Shown: positions 48,342-56,982 of the stretch, in pieces | Numbering within the stretch: position 1 is the first letter of the stretch | Layout of the letters: every line of letters starts with the position of its first letter | Source: Acetobacteraceae bacterium | Lineage (GTDB): Bacteria; Pseudomonadota; Alphaproteobacteria; Acetobacterales; Acetobacteraceae | Length of the DNA: 59,087 nt | Assembly (NCBI GenBank): GCA_947455205.1 | Contig: CANGNF010000032.1 | Span: forward strand, 1-59,087 | Reading direction: 5' to 3' | Translations under genes and position numbers: made by a program | The notes under the pieces: generated by a model | The model's database searches: none | The model's input: the letters and a program-made list of their open reading frames with translations, nothing else | Told to the model about the DNA's origin: nothing

Positions 48342-48839
48342 ATGCAGACGCGCGCGCCGATCGCCCCACAGGACCTGTCCCGCATCGAGCGCCTGTGCGT
48401 GGAGCGCGGGCTGAAGATGACCGGCCAGCGCCGGCTCATCGCCCGCGTGCTGTCGGAGGCCGAGGACCACCCGGATGTCGAGGAACTCTATCGCCGCGCG
48501 GTGACGCAGGACGGCCGCATCTCCATCGCCACGGTCTACCGCACGGTGCGGCTGCTGGAGGAGAAGGGCATCCTGGAGCGGCACGACTTCGGCGGCGGCC
48601 GCGCTAGGTACGAGCCGGCCGAGCATGGCGAGCACCACCACCTGATCGACATCGACACCGGCCTGGTGCTGGAATTCTCCGACGACCGGCACGAGGAGCT
48701 GGCGCGCGAGATCGCCGCGCGCCTGGGGTTTGAGCTGGTCGGTCACCGGCTGGAGCTGTTCGGCCGCAAATTTCCCGACGACCAGGCCGCCGCCGCCGCC
48801 CCGGCGCCCCGCCGCCGCCAGCGGGAACGCACCGCGTGA
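48342..48839 (+). CDS. fur: Fur family ferric uptake regulator
   Basis: A 165-aa Fur-family regulator. The DNA-binding domain is RIERLCVERGLKMTGQRRLIARVLSEAEDHPDVEELYRRAVTQDGRISIATVYRTVRLLEEKGIL, followed by HDFGGGRARYEPAEHGEHHHLIDIDTGLVLEF, with metal His residues in GEHHH, and FSDDRHEELAREIAARLGF. The C-terminal HC-rich zinc site of some Fur proteins is absent; it ends in an Arg/Pro-rich tail instead. This suggests the alphaproteobacterial Fur/Mur type. ATG 48342 has GGAGAG 15-20 bases upstream. The stop overlaps the olsB start (GTGA), implying coupling of metal sensing and lipid synthesis. Confidence 0.92.
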   Translation: MQTRAPIAPQDLSRIERLCVERGLKMTGQRRLIARVLSEAEDHPDVEELYRRAVTQDGRISIATVYRTVRLLEEKGILERHDFGGGRARYEPAEHGEHHHLIDIDTGLVLEFSDDRHEELAREIAARLGFELVGHRLELFGRKFPDDQAAAAAPAPRRRQRERTA

Positions 48840-49693
48840 GTGCCGGCCCCGTGGCCAGCCCGGAGCCGCTGCCGGAGGCCGAGGCCGGCTTCGTTGAGCT
48901 GCGCGCCAACAACCTGGGCGTCCGCATCGCCGAGACCGCCGCCGAGGTGGATGCGGTGCAGGCGCTGCGCTACCGCGTGTTCTACGACGAGATGGGCGCC
49001 CGCGCCGACGCCGCCACCGCCGCCAGCCGGCGCGACACCGATGCCTATGACGCCGTGGCCGACCACCTGGTGGTGGTGGACCACAACCTGGGCGACGGGC
49101 CGGAGGGGATCGTCGGCTGCTACCGGCTGATCCGCCGCACCGCTGCGGCCAAGGTCGGCGGGTTCTATTCCTCGGCCGAATACGACGTGGCCAAGCTGAT
49201 CGCCCTGCCCGGCGAGATCATGGAGCTGGGCCGGTCCTGCGTGGCCACCGAGTACCGCACCCGCGGCACCATGCAGCTGCTGTGGCGCGGCATTGCCGCC
49301 TATGTGCTGCTGCACCGGGTGGACCTGATGTTCGGCTGCGCCAGCCTGCCCGGCACCGACCTGACGGCGCTGGCGCCGCAGCTGACCTACCTGTGGCGCA
49401 ACCACCTGGCACCGGCCGAGATCCGCCCGCGCGCCCTGGCGGAACGCTATGTGCCGATGGACCGGCTGCCGCCGGACGCGGTCAACAGCATGCGGGCGCT
49501 GAACGACCTGCCGCCGCTGGTGAAGGGCTACCTCCGGCTGGGCGGCTTCATCGGCGATGGCGCGGTGCTGGACGAGCAGTTCAACACCACGGATGTCTGC
49601 ATCGTGGTCAAGACCGACCTGATCAACGCCAAGTACTCGAAGCACTATGAGCGCCGGGTCGGCTGGGTGGCCGACATAGAGGTTGAGGAGTAG
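48836..49693 (+). CDS. olsB: OlsB-type ornithine N-acyltransferase
   Basis: A 285-aa acyltransferase of the OlsB (hemolysin-like/GNAT-related) family, which transfers a 3-hydroxyacyl group from ACP to the amino group of ornithine, the first step in ornithine lipid formation. Conserved features: VDAVQALRYRVFYDEMGA, the acidic DHLVVVD segment, VGCYRLIRR, EIMELGRSCVATEYRTRGTMQLLWRGIAAYV, and the long PxxVKGYLRLGGFIGDGAVLDEQFNTTDVCIVVKT motif. The start is GTG 48836, overlapping fur. The plsC/olsA-like gene at 51115 probably supplies the second acylation. Confidence 0.88.
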   Translation: MSAGPVASPEPLPEAEAGFVELRANNLGVRIAETAAEVDAVQALRYRVFYDEMGARADAATAASRRDTDAYDAVADHLVVVDHNLGDGPEGIVGCYRLIRRTAAAKVGGFYSSAEYDVAKLIALPGEIMELGRSCVATEYRTRGTMQLLWRGIAAYVLLHRVDLMFGCASLPGTDLTALAPQLTYLWRNHLAPAEIRPRALAERYVPMDRLPPDAVNSMRALNDLPPLVKGYLRLGGFIGDGAVLDEQFNTTDVCIVVKTDLINAKYSKHYERRVGWVADIEVEE

Positions 49694-49800
49694 CGCCGCG
49701 CCGGCCTTGGACGTTGGCGCGGGCCGGACGGGCGCGACCCCGGTGGCCGCGGCAGCCCAGGCGCCGGCGGCTGCGGGACTGCTTCATACGGCTGCGGCTC

Positions 49801-49904
49801 TAGAGCACTTTGCGCCCTGTCGGGCGCATTTCGTGCTCTATAACTTGTTGAAACCAGAGCAAGAAATCCGTTCTGATGATTCCATCAGAACGGATATTGC
49901 TCTA
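49801..49904. repeat. Low-GC double inverted repeat (REP/MITE-like)
   Basis: Two adjacent hairpins. The first has outer arms TAGAGCA/TGCTCTA (49801-49807, 49834-49840) and inner arms TGCGCCC/GGGCGCA. The second has outer arms AGAGCAA/TTGCTCT (49856-49862, 49897-49903) and a perfect 13-bp inner stem starting ATCCGTTCTGATG (49866-49878 and 49883-49895). GC content is far below the surroundings. No target duplication or transposase is seen. It resembles, as I recall, dispersed intergenic repeats of Alphaproteobacteria. Confidence 0.68.
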
Positions 49905-50022
49905 ACTGAGGCGGCTGCGGCCCAGCTTCAGGCGGCGGCGCCGGGGCCTCAGGCTGCGCCCCTGGTTCAGGCGGCTGTGCCCCCAGCTCAGGCTGCGGCG
50001 ACTCTGTCTCAGGCGGCTGCGC
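49905..50022. repeat. Tandem repeat iterating the stop region of the opine-dehydrogenase-like gene
   Basis: About five spaced copies of the minus-strand unit GCAGCCGCCTGA or GCAGCCTGA, the first being the last codons and stop of the leftward gene at 50009. Each copy carries a TGA. With the low-GC element this fills the 315-bp gap (49694-50008). The part 49694-49800 is GC-rich with no visible feature. Confidence 0.6.
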
Positions 50023-50974
50023 CGAGCTGCAACTGTCGCGCCAGCGTCTTCGGGTCCAGTTCCGCCAGTATCGCGTTGCCGCGCAGCGTGCGGCCGCCCA
50101 GCACCTCCAGCAGGGTCAGCGTCGCCTCGGCCACCGGCATGGCCACCTGGGCGGCACGGCCCAGCGCCAGCAGGAAGCTCAGCGCGTGCGGCGCCTCGGC
50201 CAGGGCGCGTTCCGGCTCCGGCGCCGGCAGGCCGCCGACATCAGCCATGAAGTGCTGCGCGTCCGGCAGGCGGTGGCCGAAGGCGGCGGCCAGCGCGTCG
50301 CGTTCCGCGGTCAGCGCCGCCAGCAGCCGGGCCAGCGCCGCCGGGTCCGCCTGGCCGGCCGGGCCCAGCGCCGGGGCCAGCGCCTGGGCGGCGTGCAGCA
50401 GCGGCATCAGGTCCGCCAGGGCGGCGGCCAGCGCATCGGCCAGCGGTTCCGCCGGCACGCCGAACAGCGCCGTCACCAGCGGCACCAGCCGGGCGGTGGC
50501 GGCGGCGGGCACCGCGCCCAGCCAGACCGTGCGGCGAATCGCGCCGATCCAGACCCGGTCCCCACCCAGGCGTCGCGCCGTCATCGGCGGCGTGGCCAGC
50601 GCGGCTATCGGGGCGCGGATGCCGCGCGCCACCAGCAGCCGGTCCAGCAGCAGCGGCGAGAGCGAGGTGGCCGGCGCCACCAGCATGGCCGGGGCGCCCT
50701 GCACCACCGCGGCCACCCGGCGCATCACCTGGCCCTGGGCATGGCCGGGCACCGCCAGCAGCACCACCTCCGCGTCGGCCAGCGCGCGGCCGAGATCCGC
50801 CGCCACCAGCACCGGGAAGCGGCCGTTGAGCTGGCCCTCCGCCAGCACGGCGTCGCGGATGCCGCGGGTGCCGCCGCCGCGCGGCGACCACAGCGTCACG
50901 CCATGCCCGCGCGCACCGGCCATGGCGGCCGAGGCCAGGCCGACCGGGCCGGCACCGAGGATGGTCAGGCGCAT
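50009..50974 (-). CDS. NAD/NADP octopine/nopaline dehydrogenase family protein
   Basis: A 321-aa two-domain dehydrogenase. The N-terminal Rossmann motif is LTILGAGPVGLASAAMAGARGH, followed by VVLLAVPGHAQGQVM and ALATPPMTARRLGGDRV. The C-terminal helical domain holds EAPHALSFLLALGRAAQVAMPVAEATLTLLEVLGG, which resembles the octopine/nopaline dehydrogenase C-terminal domain. The family reduces imines of keto acids and amino acids (opines), but this protein is very Ala/Leu-rich and may act on something else. It sits between olsB and plsC on the opposite strand. Its 3' end leads into a repeat that iterates its stop. Confidence 0.75.
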   Translation of the reverse strand: MRLTILGAGPVGLASAAMAGARGHGVTLWSPRGGGTRGIRDAVLAEGQLNGRFPVLVAADLGRALADAEVVLLAVPGHAQGQVMRRVAAVVQGAPAMLVAPATSLSPLLLDRLLVARGIRAPIAALATPPMTARRLGGDRVWIGAIRRTVWLGAVPAAATARLVPLVTALFGVPAEPLADALAAALADLMPLLHAAQALAPALGPAGQADPAALARLLAALTAERDALAAAFGHRLPDAQHFMADVGGLPAPEPERALAEAPHALSFLLALGRAAQVAMPVAEATLTLLEVLGGRTLRGNAILAELDPKTLARQLQLGAAA

Positions 50975-51114
50975 CAGGGATCCTTTCGCCCGGCGGTGTG
51001 ACCACCACGCGGCCGGGCCGTCAACCTGTCATCAACCCTTCGCAGGCTGGTCATTGCCCTGTCGTTGCCGGCGCGCTACCCGCAGCGGTCATGCACATTG
51101 CCGCGACATCGCCC

Positions 51115-52041
51115 ATGGATAGCCTGCAACCCCGCCGGCTGAAGCGGAAAGGCCCGCTGAGCTTCGGCCGCCACCAGGCGCCGACCGATGCCGAGCTGTT
51201 CGCCGACCGGCCACGCGGCGGGCTGGCCGGCGGCCGGCTGCGCGCGGTGCGGCGGCTGGCGCTGGTGGCGCTGTGGAGCCTGGTGGCCATGCCGATCCAG
51301 GCGGTGCTGCTGCTGCTGCCGGGCCGGGCCAAGGCGCGCTTCGCCCGGCTGTACCATGCCGGGCTGTGCCGGCTGATCGGGCTGCGGGTGCAGGTGGTGG
51401 GGCAGGTCTGCCAGGACCGGCCGGTGCTGTACGTGGCCAACCATTCCAGCTGGCTGGACATATTGGCGCTGGGCAGCGTGGTGCACGCCTGCTTCGTGGC
51501 CAAGGCCGAGGTGGACAGCTACCCCTTCGTCAACATCATCGCCCGGCTCGGCCGCACCGTCTTCGTCAGCCGCACCCGCGGCACCACGGGGCGGGAGGCG
51601 GATGCGATGAAGGGCGTGATGCAGGCCGGCGACAGCCTGATCCTGTTCCCCGAGGGCACCAGCAACGACGGCACCCGCGTGCTGCCCTTCCGCAGCGCCT
51701 TCCTGGGCGTGGCGAAGGAGGCGCGGCAGGTGCAGCCGATTTCCGTGGTGTATGACCGCCTGGGCGGGCTGCCGGCGCTGCGGCGGGACCGCGCGGTCTT
51801 CGCCTGGTTCGGCGACATGGACCTGGGCAGCCATTCCTGGCAGCTGCTGCGGCGCGAGGGCACAAGGGTGACGGTGCTGCTGCACCAGCCCTTCCCGCCC
51901 GAGGCCATGCCGGACCGCAAGGCGATGGCGCGGGAGTGCGGCCATGTGGTCGGCGCCGGCGCGGCGGAGCTGCGGCAGAACCGCCCGTCCAGCCCGCGCC
52001 CGGTGGCCGGGGCCACGCGTCTGTCATCTCACCGCGCTTGA
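51115..52041 (+). CDS. PlsC/OlsA-type 1-acyl-glycerol-3-phosphate (lyso-lipid) acyltransferase
   Basis: A 308-aa membrane-associated acyltransferase. It has one hydrophobic anchor near residues 46-66 (LALVALWSLVAMPIQAVLLLL). Catalytic motif I is ANHSSWLD (HxxxxD) and motif III is FPEGTSNDGTRVLPFRSAF, with PISVVYDR later. It could acylate lysophosphatidate or lyso-ornithine lipid. The closeness of olsB favours OlsA, but it is not decisive. Start choice is uncertain: ATG 51115 or ATG 51091; neither has a strong ribosome-binding site, and an upstream frame reaches 50998. About 160 bp separate it from miaB, containing a GANTC at about 52080 but no gene. Confidence 0.83.
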   Translation: MDSLQPRRLKRKGPLSFGRHQAPTDAELFADRPRGGLAGGRLRAVRRLALVALWSLVAMPIQAVLLLLPGRAKARFARLYHAGLCRLIGLRVQVVGQVCQDRPVLYVANHSSWLDILALGSVVHACFVAKAEVDSYPFVNIIARLGRTVFVSRTRGTTGREADAMKGVMQAGDSLILFPEGTSNDGTRVLPFRSAFLGVAKEARQVQPISVVYDRLGGLPALRRDRAVFAWFGDMDLGSHSWQLLRREGTRVTVLLHQPFPPEAMPDRKAMARECGHVVGAGAAELRQNRPSSPRPVAGATRLSSHRA

Positions 52042-52200
52042 CCGGGCACCGTTGCATCCGCGACGCTCCGGGCATGACGCGAATCGCTCTCGCCCTGCGT
52101 TGGCGGCGCTGAAGCCCGGCCAACCCTTGACCCCGCCCGCCCCGGCGCGCATTGGCGCCGGCTGGCCCGGCCCTGTCGCCGCCGGGCGGCGGAGCCCTTG

Positions 52201-53658
52201 ATGAGCGAGACCCGGACCCCGAGCCCAGACCTGGCCACCACCCCGGCGCGGCGCCGCGTGCATATCCGCACCTATGGCTGCCAGATGAACGTCTATGACA
52301 GCGACCGCATGGCGGATGTGCTGGCGCCGCTGGGCTATGCGCCGACCGACGACGTGGCGCTGGCCGACATGGTCATCCTGAACACCTGCCACATCCGGGA
52401 GAAAGCGGCCGAGAAGGTGTTCTCGGAGCTTGGCCGGCTGCGCGACCTGAAGGCGGAGAAGGATGGCCGGCTGACCATCGCCGTGGCCGGCTGCGTCGCC
52501 CAGGCCGAGGGCGCCGAGATCACCGCCCGCGCCCCCTGGGTGGACATCGTGCTGGGGCCGCAAAGCTACCACCGCCTGCCGGAGCTGGTGGCGCGGGTGG
52601 CCCGCGCCGGGGCGCCGGTGCCCAACCTGCAGGGCGGCCCGACGCTGGGCACCCGGCTGCTGGAAACCGAGTTTCCGGTGGAGAGCAAGTTCGACCACCT
52701 GCCGGAAGCCAGCCAGGGCCAAGGGATTGCGGCGTTCCTGACCATCCAGGAAGGCTGCGACAAGTTCTGTTCCTTCTGCGTGGTGCCGTACACCCGCGGC
52801 AGCGAGTATTCGCGCCCGGTGGCGGCGGTGCTGGCGGAGGCGCGGCGCCTGGTCTCGCTGGGCGCGCGGGAGATTTCCGTGCTGGGGCAGAACGTGAATG
52901 CCTATCACGGCGAGGGCGACAACGGCCCGGTCGGCCTGGCCGCCCTGCTGCGGGCACTGGCCGACATCCCCGGGCTGGACCGGCTGCGCTACACCACCAG
53001 CCACCCGCGCGACATGGATGACGACCTGATCGCCGCGCATCGCGACCTGCCGCAGCTGATGCCCTTCCTGCACCTGCCGGTGCAGAGCGGCAGCGACCGC
53101 ATGCTGCAGGCGATGAACCGCGGGCACGACGTGGCCGCCTTCCGCCGGGTGGTGGAGCGGCTGCGGCAGGCGCAGCCCGGCCTGGCGCTGTCCAGCGACT
53201 TCATCGTCGGCCACCCCGGCGAGACCGCCGCCGACCACCAGGCCAGCCTGGCGCTGATCCGCGAGGTCGGCTTCGCCAGCGCCTACAGCTTCAAGTATTC
53301 CGCCCGGCCCGGCACGCCGGCGGCCGGCGCGCCCAACCAGGTGGCGGAGGCGTTGAAGGATGAGCGCCTGGCCGAGCTGCAGGCGCTGCTGCGCGACCAG
53401 CAGCAGGCGTTCAACCGGTCTCGGCTGGGCATGACCATGGATGTGCTGTTCACCGGCGCGGGGCGGCACCCCGGCCAGGTGGCGGGCCGCACACCCTGGC
53501 TGCAACCGATCCATCTGCTGGGGCCGGCAAGCCTCATCGGTACCATCGCCCCGGTCAGGGTGGTGGGGGTGCAACCCAACTCCCTCAACGGCGCGCTGGC
53601 GGCCGGCGGGGTGCAGTCCCAAATCATGCCAGCCAACCAGGAGCCAGCGCCCGCTTGA
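52201..53658 (+). CDS. miaB: tRNA-2-methylthio-N6-dimethylallyladenosine synthase
   Basis: A 485-aa radical SAM methylthiotransferase that converts i6A37 to ms2i6A37 in tRNA. The N-terminal UPF0004 domain has the three auxiliary-cluster Cys in [27 protein letters not shown] and [10 protein letters not shown]. The radical SAM motif is [17 protein letters not shown] (CxxxCxxC). The C-terminal TRAM domain includes [29 protein letters not shown] 52201 directly follows a TTG, and GGCGGCGGAG provides the ribosome-binding site. It heads the conserved miaB-phoH-ybeY-corC operon. All four genes overlap. Confidence 0.95.
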   Translation: MSETRTPSPDLATTPARRRVHIRTYGCQMNVYDSDRMADVLAPLGYAPTDDVALADMVILNTCHIREKAAEKVFSELGRLRDLKAEKDGRLTIAVAGCVAQAEGAEITARAPWVDIVLGPQSYHRLPELVARVARAGAPVPNLQGGPTLGTRLLETEFPVESKFDHLPEASQGQGIAAFLTIQEGCDKFCSFCVVPYTRGSEYSRPVAAVLAEARRLVSLGAREISVLGQNVNAYHGEGDNGPVGLAALLRALADIPGLDRLRYTTSHPRDMDDDLIAAHRDLPQLMPFLHLPVQSGSDRMLQAMNRGHDVAAFRRVVERLRQAQPGLALSSDFIVGHPGETAADHQASLALIREVGFASAYSFKYSARPGTPAAGAPNQVAEALKDERLAELQALLRDQQQAFNRSRLGMTMDVLFTGAGRHPGQVAGRTPWLQPIHLLGPASLIGTIAPVRVVGVQPNSLNGALAAGGVQSQIMPANQEPAPA

Positions 53659-54698
53659 CCACCGCCACCCTTGCGCTCCGCCCGGTGCGGAACCCCGCCG
53701 CCGGCCCTGCCGGAGAGGTCACCCTGACCTTTGCCGACAATGCCCGGCTTCCGCTGCTGTATGGCGACTACAACCGCCATCTGGTGAAGGTGGAGCAGTG
53801 GCTGGGGGTCCGATGTGCCGACAGGGGCAACCGGCTGACCATCACCGGCCCGGCGGAGCGGGTGGAGATGGCCGAGGCGGCGCTGGGCGCGCTGTGGCGC
53901 CAGCTGGAGCTGGGGCAGAAGGTGGGCAGCGGAGAGGTGGACGCGGCGCTGCGGATGGCCGAGGGCGAGGCCGAGAGCGACCCGCGGCTGCCGTTGCAGG
54001 ACATTCCGCAGATCCGCACCCGCAAGGGCGCCATCGCCCCGCGCAGCCCGGCCCAGGCGGCGTACATGGATACGCTGGGCCGCAGCGACATGGTGTTCGG
54101 CATCGGCCCCGCCGGCACCGGCAAGACCTACCTGGCGGTGGCGCAGGGCGTGGCGCTGCTGCAGGCCGGCCGGGTGGACCGGATCATCCTCAGCCGCCCG
54201 GCGGTGGAGGCGGGGGAGCGGCTGGGCTTCCTGCCCGGCGACATGAAGGAGAAGGTCGATCCCTATCTCCGCCCGCTGTACGACGCGCTGAACGACATGA
54301 TGACCGCCGAGCAGGTGGCCAAGCGGATCGAGCGCGGCGAGATCGAGATCGCGCCGCTGGCCTTCATGCGCGGCCGCACGCTGGCGCATAGCTACTGCAT
54401 CCTGGACGAAGCCCAGAACACCACCCCGGCCCAGATAAAGATGTTCCTGACCCGGATGGGCGAGGGCAGCCGCATGGTGGTGACGGGCGACCCGACCCAG
54501 GTGGACCTGCCGCCGCACCAGCCCAGCGGGTTGGTCGATGCCCTCAAGATACTGGATGGCGTGCCTGGCATTGCGGTAACACGCTTCGACGAGCGGGATG
54601 TGGTAAGACACCCGCTGGTTGCCAGGATTGTTGCCGCCTACGGCCGCGCGGATGCGGCGGGGGCGCGGAAGAAGGAAAGTTATGGAACCGGGAAGTAG
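53655..54698 (+). CDS. phoH: PhoH-like phosphate-starvation ATPase
   Basis: A 347-aa PhoH/YbeZ-type ATPase that works with YbeY in rRNA processing and ribosome quality control. A ~125-residue N-terminal region ([27 protein letters not shown]) precedes the P-loop ATPase with Walker [47 protein letters not shown], Walker [13 protein letters not shown] and sensor [13 protein letters not shown]. The start is the rare TTG 53655, overlapping the miaB stop (TTGA). No better start exists before the conserved region. The stop lies inside ybeY. Confidence 0.93.
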   Translation: MTTATLALRPVRNPAAGPAGEVTLTFADNARLPLLYGDYNRHLVKVEQWLGVRCADRGNRLTITGPAERVEMAEAALGALWRQLELGQKVGSGEVDAALRMAEGEAESDPRLPLQDIPQIRTRKGAIAPRSPAQAAYMDTLGRSDMVFGIGPAGTGKTYLAVAQGVALLQAGRVDRIILSRPAVEAGERLGFLPGDMKEKVDPYLRPLYDALNDMMTAEQVAKRIERGEIEIAPLAFMRGRTLAHSYCILDEAQNTTPAQIKMFLTRMGEGSRMVVTGDPTQVDLPPHQPSGLVDALKILDGVPGIAVTRFDERDVVRHPLVARIVAAYGRADAAGARKKESYGTGK

Positions 54699-55197
54699 TC
54701 GTCCCGACGGCTGGCTGGGCATGGCGCCCAGCGCTGTTGGGACTGAGGTGATCATGGCCGACGCCGGCTGGCGCCGGTTGCTGCCTCGGGCCGAGGTGCT
54801 GGCCCGCCGCGCCGTCGCCGCCACGCTGGCGGCCGAGGGGTACGAGGGCGCCGTGACGGTGCTGCTGACCGATGACCGCGCGCTGAAGCGGCTGAACGGC
54901 GAGCACCGGGGCAAGGAAAAGCCCACCAACGTCTTGAGCTTCCCGAACGATTATGGCGACCACCTGGGCGACATCGCCCTGGCGCTGGGCGTGGTGCGGC
55001 GCGAGGCATTGGCCGGCGGCAAGCGGCTGGACGCGCATTTCGCCCACCTGGTGGCGCATGGCACGCTGCACCTGCTGGGCCACGACCACCTGCTGGCCGG
55101 CGAGGCGCGGGTGATGGAACAGGCCGAGGCCCGGATCATGGCGCGGCTGAGGCTGCCCAACCCGTGGAAGGCGCCGGTCGGGCGGCTGGCGGCATGA
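54682..55197 (+). CDS. ybeY: Endoribonuclease YbeY (rRNA maturation factor)
   Basis: A 171-aa YbeY metal-dependent RNase needed for 16S rRNA 3' maturation and ribosome quality control. The diagnostic zinc motif HLVAHGTLHLLGHDHL is intact (H-x3-H-x5-H pattern), and NVLSFPNDYGDHLGDIALALGVV is the second conserved block. ATG 54682 has AAGGA upstream and overlaps the phoH end by 17 bases. The N-terminal ~25 residues ([17 protein letters not shown]) are non-conserved. The stop overlaps corC (ATGA). Confidence 0.94.
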   Translation: MEPGSSRPDGWLGMAPSAVGTEVIMADAGWRRLLPRAEVLARRAVAATLAAEGYEGAVTVLLTDDRALKRLNGEHRGKEKPTNVLSFPNDYGDHLGDIALALGVVRREALAGGKRLDAHFAHLVAHGTLHLLGHDHLLAGEARVMEQAEARIMARLRLPNPWKAPVGRLAA

Positions 55198-56093
55198 GCA
55201 GTTCCGCCGAACGCGGCAAGCTGCTGTGGCGCTTGCAGGGGCTGATGCGGCGGCGCGAGGCCGAGAGCGTCCGCGACCGCATGGAAGAACTGATCGAGGA
55301 GCAGGACGCGCCGGAGCGCCACGGCACCGCGCTGGGCGCCGAGACCGGGCTGGACGACCAGGAACGCGCGCTGCTGGGCAACGTGCTGAAGCTGCGCGGC
55401 AAGACCGCCTACGACGTGATGGTGCCGCGGGCCGACATCATTGCCATCGCGGAAGACTTCACGCTGGAACAGACCATGCGGCTGATGCAGCGGGAGGGCC
55501 ATAGCCGCTACCCGGTGTATCGCGGCCAACTGGATGAGACGGTGGGGATGGTCCACATCAAGGACGTCTTCGCCGCCATCGGGCGGGAGGGGCCGTTCTC
55601 CCTGGCCGGAATCCTGCGCAAGCCGCTGTTCGTGGTGACGGCGGTGCCGGTGCTGGACCTGCTGCTGCAGATGCGCCAGGCGCGCATGCACATGGCGCTG
55701 GTGGTGGACGAATACGGCGGGATCGACGGGCTGATCACCATCGAGGACCTGGTGGAGACCATCGTCGGCGACATCTCGGACGAGCATGACGAGGACGGCC
55801 CGCCGCACATGGTGGAGAAGCCGGACGGCACGATCGAGCTGGACGCCCGCACGCCGGTGGAGGATTTCGAGACCCTGCTGGGCCCGGTGCTGACCGAGGA
55901 GGAGCGCGCCGCCGACATCGACACCGTGGGCGGGCTGGTCTTCAACCTGGCCGGGCGGGTGCCGGCCAAGGGCGAGGTGGTCAGCCACGGCTCCGGCCTG
56001 GAGTTCCGCGTGCTGGAGGCCGACCCGCGGCGCATCCGGCGGCTGCGGATCCGCAAGCCGGGGGCGCAGCCGGCCAAGCAGGCGGCGGAGTAG
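55194..56093 (+). CDS. corC: CorC/HlyC-type CBS-domain transporter-associated protein
   Basis: A 299-aa cytoplasmic protein with a conserved N-terminal helical segment, then two CBS domains (about 65-190: LKLRGKTAYDVMVPRADIIAIAEDFTLEQTMRLMQREGHSRYPVYRGQLDETVGMVHIKDVF; then RQARMHMALVVDEYGGIDGLITIEDLVETIVGDISDEHDED) and a C-terminal CorC_HlyC domain (TPVEDFETLLG and TVGGLVFNLAGRVPAKGE). It lacks the DUF21 membrane domain, as expected for CorC rather than the CorB-type exporter. It is linked to magnesium/cobalt efflux or to membrane homeostasis. The lnt gene that often follows is absent here. Confidence 0.93.
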   Translation: MSSSAERGKLLWRLQGLMRRREAESVRDRMEELIEEQDAPERHGTALGAETGLDDQERALLGNVLKLRGKTAYDVMVPRADIIAIAEDFTLEQTMRLMQREGHSRYPVYRGQLDETVGMVHIKDVFAAIGREGPFSLAGILRKPLFVVTAVPVLDLLLQMRQARMHMALVVDEYGGIDGLITIEDLVETIVGDISDEHDEDGPPHMVEKPDGTIELDARTPVEDFETLLGPVLTEEERAADIDTVGGLVFNLAGRVPAKGEVVSHGSGLEFRVLEADPRRIRRLRIRKPGAQPAKQAAE

Positions 56094-56102
56094 CGCGGTG
56101 GC

Positions 56103-56152
56103 TTGAGCGGCTGATTCAGGCCGCCGGTGGTTCCACCGGCGGCGATCAGACG
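56103..56152. repeat. Dispersed hairpin element, copy 3
   Basis: Left flank TTGAGCGGCTG (56103-56113), arms GCCGCCGGTGG (56120-56130) and CCACCGGCGGC (56133-56143), and flank GATCAGACGCT. CTGAT and ATCAG also pair. It lies between the convergent corC and EF-hand genes, whose stops are 73 bp apart. Confidence 0.7.
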
Positions 56153-56166
56153 CTGGGCTATGGTGG

Positions 56167-56982
56167 TTACCGCGCCAGCAGCGGGCGCAACGCCTCCAGC
56201 GGCAGCGGCGTGCCGGCCTGGGCGCCCGGCGCCTGGCCGAAGCGCAGCCGGTCCTGCGCCATCTCGGCGGCGGCGATGCGGCCGTCGCCGTCATAGTCCA
56301 GGCTGTCCAGCAGCAGCCGGGCCACCGCGCGGGCCTGCTCGGCCTGGGCCGGGGCGGCGGCCAGCAGCGCGGCGGCGTCGGCGCCACCCTGCACCGCCAG
56401 CGCCCAGCCGGCGCCCCGCAGCAGCCGCGCCAGCTCCGCCGGCGACAGCGCGCCGTCGTCATTCACATCGCCCTGGCGGCGCAGCGCCTCCAGGCAGCCG
56501 GGCACGGCGGCGGTGCAGGCGGCTTCCACCTGCTCCAGCGCGGCCAGGAAGGCGATGCCCTCGGCATGCTGCAGCACCAGCCCCAGCGGCGGCTGCGGGC
56601 AGCGGTGCCAGGCCAGCGGCGGGGTGTCGCCGGGCAGCCGGTCGTCGCGCAGCTTGGGGTCGGGCTCGGCGGTGTCCAGCGCATCCCGCGTGCCGCGCAG
56701 CAGCAGGCGCGGCGTGTCCGGCCCGGTGCCGGCGGCAAACACCCAGTCCGCCACCGGGCGGAAGCCGGCGAAGCGGAACAGCCGGGCGGTGCCGCTGGCC
56801 GGCACCCGGGCGGCGCTGCGCATGGTCAGGTGCAGCAGCTGCTCCGGGCGTTCGCATTCGCCGCGGTACCAGCTGCCGCGCAGCGCCTCCGGCACCGCCG
56901 CCGGGGGCGGTGGCTGGGGTTGCGGCTGGGCCAGCGCCGGCAGCGCCGCCAACAGCAGCAGGGCGAAGAGCGGAAGCCTCAT
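56167..56982 (-). CDS. Secreted EF-hand protein, unknown function
   Basis: A 271-aa exported protein. The signal peptide is MRLPLFALLLLAALPALA, followed by a Gln/Pro-rich linker (QPQPQPPPPAA). Residues about 30-175 form a Cys-containing domain I do not recognise (SWYRGECERPEQLLHLTM, WHRCPQPPLGLVLQ, with Cys also in VEAACTAAVPGCLEALRR). A C-terminal region has two EF-hand calcium loops, DVNDDGALSPAEL and DYDGDGRIAAAEM. It therefore probably binds calcium in the periplasm or outside. The ATG overlaps the stop of the five-module gene (ATGA), so the two proteins are made together. Start 56982 is chosen for the signal. Confidence 0.8.
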   Translation of the reverse strand: MRLPLFALLLLAALPALAQPQPQPPPPAAVPEALRGSWYRGECERPEQLLHLTMRSAARVPASGTARLFRFAGFRPVADWVFAAGTGPDTPRLLLRGTRDALDTAEPDPKLRDDRLPGDTPPLAWHRCPQPPLGLVLQHAEGIAFLAALEQVEAACTAAVPGCLEALRRQGDVNDDGALSPAELARLLRGAGWALAVQGGADAAALLAAAPAQAEQARAVARLLLDSLDYDGDGRIAAAEMAQDRLRFGQAPGAQAGTPLPLEALRPLLAR

